Shown: one piece after another, positions 1-4,611 of the stretch | Position numbering within the stretch: the stretch's first letter is position 1 | Layout of the letters: each line of letters begins with the position of its first letter | NCBI GenBank assembly: GCA_016550485.1 | Contig: JABXGV010000036.1 | Span: 1 to 7,600, forward strand | Origin: an archaeon | Lineage (GTDB): Archaea; Asgardarchaeota; Hermodarchaeia; Hermodarchaeales; Hermodarchaeaceae | DNA length: 7,600 nucleotides | Direction of reading: 5' to 3' | Position numbers and translations under genes: made by a program | The notes under the pieces: model-generated | Databases searched by the model: none | What the model saw: only the letters and a program-made list of their open reading frames with translations | Told to the model about the DNA's origin: nothing

Positions 1-287
1 ATTCCTGGTATAACACTAAGAAACCAGTGCTCTCCTCCTCTCTCCATCCCTTCTGCATCAGAGATTACATTGTTCACGCCAAGATAGATTATTTGGTCAT
101 CCTGGTTATAGACACCACACGCAAACCTAGCATAAAAGGCTCTGACATCCGGGTCTGGATTCGGAACACGAGGTTCTCTTTGAATCTTAATCCCCCTTAG
201 GTGTGCAAGTTCGTTGGGTGTACACACCTGTAAGAGTTTATCTTTATAACGCTTGTATTTCCCAAGAAATATTACCAATTTGAACAC
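1..287 (-). CDS. Uncharacterised protein, N-terminal 95 residues, cut by the left edge
   Basis: An open frame runs from GTG 287 down to base 1 without a stop, so only the first 95 residues are visible. The protein begins MFKLVIFLGKYKRYKDKLLQ and continues with a Pro/Asp-rich linker around residues 41-48 (RVPNPDPDV). After that comes an aromatic, mixed alpha/beta-looking stretch (AFYARFACGVY at 50-60, then DDQIIYLGVNN at 63-73). I do not recognise the family and see no signal peptide or membrane helix. The GTG lies four bases after the stop of the 252-aa gene at 292-294, so the two are probably translated together. TTG 278 is an alternative start. The sequence is clearly protein-like in this frame and the other frames do not compete. 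Coding status is fairly sure; the function is unknown. Confidence 0.72.
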   Translation of the reverse strand, partial: MFKLVIFLGKYKRYKDKLLQVCTPNELAHLRGIKIQREPRVPNPDPDVRAFYARFACGVYNQDDQIIYLGVNNVISDAEGMERGGEHWFLSVIPG

Positions 288-291
288 TCTA

Positions 292-1050
292 TTACCGATA
301 GAAATGAAATGAATCAGGACCGAACACCCTGCTGGGATCTCTCGGGCAACCTTCGCTCTCGAAGATGTATCCAAACAGCTTTGATTTAGCAGCGAGGGTT
401 TGATAAAAGGGGAGTGGTTCCAGCCCCCCAAAATCCTGTTTAATGGAATCCTTCGCAAATCCTCCCTCAAGACGGACGACATCCACATCAATTAACGTAT
501 TACGAGTGTCTAGGAACTGGACGAACACCAGAAAGGTTCCAGCAAACCCTCGTAGGGTCTCCTTCAATGTAGCTTTTTCCTTGAACTTCAGCCAATCGTG
601 CTTCAGTTTGTTATGCCATGTCCACCAATCTGGCGGCTGATTAGGGCTCCAATCTCGGAAAGGATAGCACTCAACGGGACGTTCTACCTCAACGTCACTG
701 TCCCAGAGGGTTGTTTTGTACCTGAGGGGGAGGTAGTAGACAGGTTTGGTGGAGCGGTGATATACAGTTTCAAAGAGGGAGTGAAAGTCTTTGTAGCCAG
801 GGTTTTTCCTTGTCCAGTGAATCTTGAGGGCGTCATGTTTCTGGAATTCTGAATGGTTTTGGGCAGCCTTGAACAGGGAATTCAGTATGCTACAAACGTT
901 CACCAGAAGGAACCCTAGTTTCGGAGACCATGCACCAAGATTTTGTTTGTGAGCTGGTAGAAGTTTTCGAAATTGGTCGAGTTCCTGTTCAAGTACTGAA
1001 TACTGTTCCCACATGAACCGGTAATGAAATTCTGGCTCCACGTTCCTCAC
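292..1050 (-). CDS. Uncharacterised soluble protein with a HEPN-like WW...H...KH motif
   Basis: This is a 252-aa cytosolic protein with no membrane helix or signal peptide. Residues 14-62 look all-helical. Residues 140-175 carry the strongest motif: PDWWTWHNKLKHDW, then KATLKETLRGFAGTFLVFV. A pair of Trp, then Asn-x-x-Lys-His, then a helix starting Ala-x-Leu, resembles a pattern I associate with uncharacterised HEPN-type helical proteins. Many HEPN proteins are RNases of toxin-antitoxin or defence systems. The classical R-x4-6-H catalytic motif is not evident here, so nuclease activity is not claimed. An in-frame TGA immediately precedes GTG 1050. Possible starts are GTG 1050, GTG 1041 (better placed after GAGTGAGG) and ATG 1014. 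The gene sits 64 bases after the membrane-protein gene and 4 bases before the next gene, which suggests an operon. The family call is tentative; the coding call is strong. Confidence 0.8.
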   Translation of the reverse strand: MRNVEPEFHYRFMWEQYSVLEQELDQFRKLLPAHKQNLGAWSPKLGFLLVNVCSILNSLFKAAQNHSEFQKHDALKIHWTRKNPGYKDFHSLFETVYHRSTKPVYYLPLRYKTTLWDSDVEVERPVECYPFRDWSPNQPPDWWTWHNKLKHDWLKFKEKATLKETLRGFAGTFLVFVQFLDTRNTLIDVDVVRLEGGFAKDSIKQDFGGLEPLPFYQTLAAKSKLFGYIFESEGCPRDPSRVFGPDSFHFYR

Positions 1051-1114
1051 TCAACAGAATAACCAGTAGTCCGGTATTTACTTCTATCGTCTTTCGTCAA
1101 TTCCAATTTAGAGT

Positions 1115-1795
1115 TCACCCAAAAGGAAGAAACTGACCAGTTATGGCAAAGAAAATTATTGATGCTAGGACTAGGATTATCATAAATAATTGGTTCCGGG
1201 TAGATTCCCGTTCCCAAAGAGCGTCAAATCTCTCACGCCATGTTAAGTCCAACTCCGCCTTTACACCCCTCAGAGTCGAATCCCCTATCATCTTAGCAAT
1301 AGTGTTAAGAGTGCTACCAACATTTTTGGACTTCCGATTCGCAGCGGCAACTCCGAATTCCTTGATGTTTTTGAGAAGCGTCGTTTGTTTTCTGGGATGA
1401 AACATAAGCGTAAACAGAATCTTCGGTACAAGCGTGTGTTTATCTGCAATTGTCACATTGGGGCGAAGCCATTTATCCAGTGCCCTCATTGCCTTCCGCA
1501 GTGGTTCTGCCGCCAGCTCTTGATTCGATATCATATCTCTCTTCTTCTTCCTTATTCTCTTAATAACTGCAAAGAAACTGTTCAAATGAAAAACCACATC
1601 AACATGATCTCGTTCAACATAAGTACCACTAACAGTTAAGATGAAAAATCCAATCATTGCTGGTAAAACGAATGTAACTATTACATTGTTAAATTCTATA
1701 ACCGAGAGAAATGGGGGAAATCCTAGAATCCCCAGATAGATATGGGTCCAAACTAGTCCTCCAAAAACCACGAGAATCCCTACAAGTGATATCAT
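1115..1795 (-). CDS. C-terminal portion of the interrupted membrane protein (three membrane helices)
   Basis: From ATG 1795 this reads as 226 aa, but the protein-like frame extends 31 codons further upstream to the TGA at 1889-1891, so ATG 1795 is probably an internal methionine. There is no Shine-Dalgarno site in front of it. Helices lie at about residues 1-25 (ISLVGILVVFGGLVW), 36-57 (NNVIVTFVLPAMIGFFIL) and 203-220 (LFMIILVLASIIFFAITG). Between the second and third lies a Lys/Arg-rich, helical, presumably cytosolic domain (about 70-200) with AMRALDKWLRPNVTIADKH at 102-120. The C-terminal TGQFLPFG mirrors TGFRIPIPP of the neighbouring protein, so the terminal TGA 1115-1117 looks like a true stop. 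The family is unrecognised. Confidence 0.6.
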   Translation of the reverse strand: MISLVGILVVFGGLVWTHIYLGILGFPPFLSVIEFNNVIVTFVLPAMIGFFILTVSGTYVERDHVDVVFHLNSFFAVIKRIRKKKRDMISNQELAAEPLRKAMRALDKWLRPNVTIADKHTLVPKILFTLMFHPRKQTTLLKNIKEFGVAAANRKSKNVGSTLNTIAKMIGDSTLRGVKAELDLTWRERFDALWERESTRNQLFMIILVLASIIFFAITGQFLPFG

Positions 1796-1888
1796 TCTGA
1801 GATGATAATATCTTGCTCCGAGTCGCTGTTTTTTCTCAGTCGTTATATGAAGTGGATATCGTGGGCGTACCTCAAAGAAACGGGTTGG

Positions 1889-1891
1889 TCA
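1889..1891 (-). other. In-frame TGA joining two halves of one membrane-protein frame
   Basis: The codon order on the minus strand is ...CTC/ATT-type hydrophobic codons, TGA, CCA ACC CGT TTC TTT GAG GTA. It falls where helix 2 gives way to the basic loop, at a site that in the neighbouring paralogue corresponds roughly to the aromatic run HYFFRIR. Either a nonsense mutation or translational recoding would explain it. No archaeal SECIS-type hairpin was recognised by eye. Confidence 0.7.
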
Positions 1892-2179
1892 TATGAAAAG
1901 CATCAAGGGGATTCCGATGCTGATGAAGATAATCGGTAATGTTTGCGGAAACTGTGTCACTAAATTGATTAACCCACCAGGCAAAGGGGTCAATATGATA
2001 TCTAATCCGATAATGATTACCGTAAAGATGCTACAAAATATGATTACCAGTAGAAGAGTATAGAACCAACAGGAAATTAGCTCGGGTAGGTATTCATTTA
2101 ATTTGGGGTTGGTTTCAACAGTTGGGTTTGCCTCATGATTATCTGGTGTTGGGTCAGGTTGATTCATGAGCGCTATCAC
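1889..2179 (-). CDS. N-terminal half of the interrupted membrane protein (two membrane helices)
   Basis: If the TGA at 1889-1891 terminates, this is a 96-aa product. Residues 1-30 are hydrophilic and rich in Pro, Asn and Asp. Residues 34-60 form one strongly hydrophobic helix (CWFYTLLLVIIFCSIFTVII), residues 61-78 a Pro/Gly loop, and residues 79-96 a second helix ending exactly at the stop (GIPLMLFI). Ending inside or at the edge of a membrane helix is unusual and fits truncation. The first possible start is GTG 2179. ATG 2167, four codons later, is an equally good choice, and neither has a clear Shine-Dalgarno site. The start lies 75 bases downstream of the 380-aa gene. A TATA-like element in that gap could give this gene its own near-leaderless transcript. 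Confidence 0.55.
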   Translation of the reverse strand: MIALMNQPDPTPDNHEANPTVETNPKLNEYLPELISCWFYTLLLVIIFCSIFTVIIIGLDIILTPLPGGLINLVTQFPQTLPIIFISIGIPLMLFI

Positions 2180-2206
2180 TCATCCCACTTCAAATGTAAC
2201 AATCCA

Positions 2207-2222
2207 CTTAATAAAATGCTTT
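2207..2222 (-). promoter_or_regulatory. Possible archaeal BRE/TATA promoter for the interrupted membrane gene
   Basis: On the minus strand this stretch reads AAAGCATTTTATTAAG: a purine-rich BRE-like AAAG followed by an AT-rich TATA-like core. Transcription starting about 25 bases downstream would begin near 2183, just before GTG 2179, giving an almost leaderless mRNA. Matches of this kind are common in AT-rich DNA, so this is suggestive only. Confidence 0.3.
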
Positions 2223-2254
2223 AGGTGCTCCTTTACTGGCCCACGAAGGAGAAT

Positions 2255-3397
2255 CTATGGTGGTATAGGGATGCGAAACCCGGTTAGGAGCCAGAAGATA
2301 AACAGAATCGCCGCAATGGTCAAATAGACCAGCAAACGGAGAACAGCATCCCGCCCCACCAGTTGTTTAATCCGTCTCCATCGCGACCATGTAGTCTCTG
2401 GTTCAAACACTTTGCACTCTTCCTGTGCTCCTGAAAGCAGCTCTACAAGCTTTGTAAGGTGTCCCACAGTTTTTTCAGAATCATCCTCTGCTACGGCTAC
2501 GGTCAGCCCTGCAACTTCGACTTGGATAGAGTCAAGGCTAGACGAGTTCGACAGCAGCAACGAGCCTAACATTCCCACCAGTAACCGCTGATTGGATATC
2601 TTAACATAGGGCTTCACGAGTGCTTCAACATTCTCCAAAGCCTGATTGAATCTTCTGACAATTTTTCGATAGCGCCACAGCTTATTCCTGCCCCCCGAAA
2701 GACTACCTAAAAAATTCTCAAACCTGAATGCAGCCAGATCCTCTTTATTGTTGAAAATAAACCAAATTGAGAAAACAATATACATACAGAAGGATGTGAA
2801 TAATGAACCGGCAATGAATGATTCCTGGTTGGCTGTAAACCATTCTAACACTGCACTAAAATGGAGGAGACCACCTGTACCGGGCGGTGTCATTAAGGAC
2901 ACTATCAAAGCAAGAAAGCGAAGATATTCAAGAAAAAGGAAAGGAATAACGAAAAAAAGCAGAATGAGGGTTCTACGAAGGTAATGTTTTACAGCCAAAT
3001 ATTGTCTTTCGGTTCCTTTTACCTGTAAAGTGTGGAACTCACCTTTTGGAACTATCCGAATACGGAAAAAATAGTGGATAATTAATATGAGAATAATGCT
3101 TAGCATAAGGGGAATCATCAGAGGATTAATACTATTTTGTAGTATGCGCCATAGCACCACGTATGTGTATCCGAATGTAACAGTGTAGGGGTCCTCTGGA
3201 CGTAATGGAGCTAAAATAGAAATAAATAGAACAACCATCTCAAGCATAAAAAACAATGTAAATGTAGCATTCAGGAATTTCATTAACTGAATGATTATTA
3301 ATTCACGTGTTTTTCGGGGTATGAGAATTTCTTCATCTGCATCGGGTGCTGTATCAGTGTCTGTTATATCGTTTCCCTCCCGTTTTTCTATTTGCAC
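2255..3397 (-). CDS. Uncharacterised five-helix membrane protein with a cytosolic helical domain
   Basis: This 380-aa protein has a charged, acidic N-terminus (residues 1-38, with TDTDTAPDADEE). Membrane helices follow at about 41-65, 91-112, 143-170 and 193-216. A long cytosolic helical domain occupies about 217-350, and a last helix lies at about 352-372, ending TGFRIPIPP. The cytosolic part contains ALENVEALVKPYVKI at 253-267 and an acidic patch (AEDDSEK, 303-309). No catalytic or transport motif is evident; a sensor, scaffold or pore role would be guesswork. GTG 3397 is the first start after an in-frame stop upstream, with only a weak AGG beside it. The gene begins 16 bases after the winged-helix gene, so the two are almost certainly co-transcribed. 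The next gene downstream appears to be its paralogue. It ends in TAG and is notably AT-rich: 18 of 60 bases are G or C in the row starting at 3061. Confidence 0.82.
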   Translation of the reverse strand: MQIEKREGNDITDTDTAPDADEEILIPRKTRELIIIQLMKFLNATFTLFFMLEMVVLFISILAPLRPEDPYTVTFGYTYVVLWRILQNSINPLMIPLMLSIILILIIHYFFRIRIVPKGEFHTLQVKGTERQYLAVKHYLRRTLILLFFVIPFLFLEYLRFLALIVSLMTPPGTGGLLHFSAVLEWFTANQESFIAGSLFTSFCMYIVFSIWFIFNNKEDLAAFRFENFLGSLSGGRNKLWRYRKIVRRFNQALENVEALVKPYVKISNQRLLVGMLGSLLLSNSSSLDSIQVEVAGLTVAVAEDDSEKTVGHLTKLVELLSGAQEECKVFEPETTWSRWRRIKQLVGRDAVLRLLVYLTIAAILFIFWLLTGFRIPIPP

Positions 3398-3413
3398 CCT
3401 ATTATCTACTGGG

Positions 3414-3692
3414 TTAAGATTCGTCTTGTTGTATTATGGCTTCGATTTCTCGGAGCTTTGCTATCACTTGCCGCCCCCTCTCTGTCAGTCTAAGCCAGCG
3501 TCGGTTGTGGTAGGGTTCGCGTTCCTCGTGGATGAGTCCGATTTCGATGAAGCCTTTGAGGGCGGTGTAGACGGCCTTCTGACCTGCATCAACTATGGCG
3601 AGGAGTTCTCGGATCATCATGCGATCCTTGGTGGCCAGGGCGTAGAGGACAGCCCAGGCGCTGCGGCGTTCAAAGACTGCGATGTTGGTCAC
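3414..3692 (-). CDS. Small winged helix-turn-helix DNA-binding protein
   Basis: This 92-aa protein is probably a transcriptional regulator of the genes that follow it. Residues 11-21 (SAWAVLYALAT) form the first helix. Residues 25-34 form the second. Residues 36-53 (AGQKAVYTALKGFIEIGL) fit the recognition helix. Residues 54-70 (IHEEREPYHNRRWLRLT) form the wing, ending in the L-T-E-R-G-R signature common at the end of MarR/ArsR/PadR-like wings. A C-terminal helix (72-88) may dimerise. GTG 3692 is the earliest possible start because an in-frame TGA lies two codons upstream. GAGG sits only one base before it, which is too close for a normal Shine-Dalgarno site. It is first in the minus-strand run, 16 bases ahead of the membrane-protein gene, and it faces an AT-rich promoter-like region. 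Its base composition is more GC-rich than the membrane genes. No ligand-binding domain is present. Confidence 0.87.
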   Translation of the reverse strand: MTNIAVFERRSAWAVLYALATKDRMMIRELLAIVDAGQKAVYTALKGFIEIGLIHEEREPYHNRRWLRLTERGRQVIAKLREIEAIIQQDES

Positions 3693-3745
3693 GCCTCAGG
3701 GGTTGTTTATTCCTTCCTGATAATCTATTGTCTCCTTTAACCTTA

Positions 3746-3763
3746 AGGCATAAAGCTTATATC
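3746..3763 (-). promoter_or_regulatory. AT-rich promoter region upstream of the winged-helix gene
   Basis: On the minus strand this reads GATATAAGCTTTATGCCT, holding two overlapping TATA-like cores (GATATAAG and CTTTATG). Initiation about 25 bases downstream would give a leader of some 30-45 bases before GTG 3692. On the plus strand the same DNA reads GCTTATATC and could equally serve a rightward transcript, so the region may be divergent. A regulator encoded next door would be expected to bind here; no clean operator palindrome was found apart from AAGCTT. Confidence 0.4.
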
Positions 3764-4090
3764 ACACTTGAACAATACACTTTACTCCTAAAGCATAATG
3801 CAGGCGAGGAGCGAAGCAGCAAAACAATTCCGACTCTACGCGTCGGTCACGGCGGATGCGCCCCCACTGCCCTGACTCCGGTGAACCAGACAGTGAATCG
3901 ATTGTCCGTTCATCGTTCCGATGGGCTTGGTCCGCTGTGACCGAATCCCCCTCACCAGTGTCGCCCTGCCCTCCTCTCCCAGCGGGTGTCCAACCAGACC
4001 TCCGCGACCCCTTGAAGTGATGTGTGTATCGGTGACAGGAACGGAATCCTCAGCAAAGAATGGAAAACAGCGGAACCGCACAGAACCCAC
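3764..4090. other. GC-rich stretch with no supported gene
   Basis: Several short open frames exist here, for example ATG 3799 to the TGA at 3874-3876, which begins MQARSEAAKQFRLYASVTAD. None keeps a protein-like composition for long, none has a good ribosome site, and the frame with codon-like third positions changes along the stretch. It may be the remains of a plus-strand gene, like the next feature, or simply spacer. No RNA gene, repeat array or terminator was recognised. Confidence 0.4.
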
Positions 4091-4100
4091 AATATTTAAG
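4091..4100 (+). promoter_or_regulatory. TATA-like box for the rightward genes
   Basis: AATATTTAAG stands out as an AT island in otherwise GC-rich DNA. A start about 25 bases downstream would fall near 4120-4125, some 15-20 bases before ATG 4140, with GGAGG at 4132-4136 between them. That arrangement fits an archaeal promoter driving the decayed upstream gene and, through it, the large surface-protein gene at 4608. Confidence 0.45.
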
Positions 4101-4139
4101 AACGCGCTAAAATCGCGCCCACTGGAGAGTTGGAGGACC

Positions 4140-4611
4140 ATGCCCCCACACCGCCCTCACGGAGCCCGGACGCCTGCTCGTCCTGGGACGCCAGACCCGC
4201 CACCTGGCACAAATCCAGCAGAGCTTGGGCCATCTCCTCGAACGACTGGAAACCTTTTTACACACCTACAATGTATACCTTAGCACTTACGGAGGAACAC
4301 CAGTGCTCCTCTGATACCGGAAAGAAGGGAAGGCAGCCGAATGGGTCCATACAGCCCCACCCAAATCACTGGAGGGAACCCCACACCGTGATGACCGTAG
4401 CACCCTGGTATGAAGACACACGACTCTACACCACCAAGGTCGATATGTTGATTGAGTTCAACCTGCTCCAGCACAAGCTCTTCGAAGCCCTTGCCATGCT
4501 CCGCAGGCTCTGCTGCACCCCCCAAATGAAGCATATTCTCATTACGATCACTTCTCTGCGGCAAAACGCCGCTTCCACCCCACCAACATGAAAAGAGGAC
4601 ACAAGAAATGA
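4140..4611 (+). pseudogene. Probable decayed gene upstream of the surface-protein gene
   Basis: Protein-like sequence spans this stretch but only with frame changes. From ATG 4140, dropping one C from the CCCCC run at 4143-4147 gives MPHTALTEPGRLLVLGRQTR, then helical HLAQIQQSLGHLLERLETFL and HTYNVYLSTYGGTPVLL. A TGA at 4312-4314 follows. The same frame then resumes as YRKEGKAAEWVHTAPPKSLE and HRDDRSTLV to about 4410. Next the +1 frame takes over with YEDTRLYTTKVDMLIEFNLL and QHKLFEALAMLRRL to about 4515. The first frame returns as LLHPPNEAYSHYDHFSAAKR and ends HKK at TGA 4609-4611. That stop overlaps the next ATG as ATGA, typical of a former operon gene. Alternatively 4388-4591, with GGAGGG at 4371-4376, is a small intact gene of 67 codons. 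The family is unrecognised. Confidence 0.5.
4595..4598 (+). promoter_or_regulatory. Ribosome binding site for the large surface-protein gene
   Basis: GAGG, nine bases before ATG 4608, is the best-placed Shine-Dalgarno-like site nearby. It favours ATG 4608 over ATG 4588, whose frame ends after seven codons. Confidence 0.5.

Larger units (their letters stand above)
1115..2179 (-). pseudogene. Membrane protein interrupted by an in-frame TGA; diverged paralogue of the 380-aa neighbour
   Basis: Two open frames (1889-2179 and everything from 1888 down to the stop at 1115-1117) lie in the same reading frame and are separated only by TGA 1889-1891. The 31 codons between that TGA and the first ATG at 1795 are convincingly protein-like: PTRFFEVRPRYPLH, then ITTEKKQRLGARYYHLR. 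Read through, the product is 354 positions long. Two N-terminal helices end at the TGA, followed by a basic segment, two more helices, a cytosolic helical domain of about 140 residues and a final helix. The neighbour at 2255-3397 has this same order without interruption, including an ILxPL motif after helix 1, a basic segment after helix 2, and an A-x9-P-x-V-x-I motif in the cytosolic domain. I infer a nonsense-mutated or recoded single gene. Separate expression of the two halves cannot be excluded. Confidence 0.68.

Noticed and set aside
1889..1891. Selenocysteine at the in-frame TGA
   Set aside because: The residue would sit at a membrane-helix edge with no redox motif, and no SECIS-like hairpin was evident downstream. 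It is not excluded, but less likely than a nonsense change.
1143..3740. Plus-strand open frames opposite the left block, such as 3291-3740
   Set aside because: They are antisense to well-supported minus-strand genes and lack starts with promoters or recognisable domains.
3836..4141. Minus-strand open frame of 101 codons
   Set aside because: Its composition is not protein-like, no ribosome site was seen, and it crosses the plus-strand TATA-like box. It is better treated as chance.
3921..4283. Plus-strand open frame of 120 codons
   Set aside because: It runs through the TATA-like element at 4091-4100, and its second half is a Pro-rich out-of-frame reading of the decayed gene.
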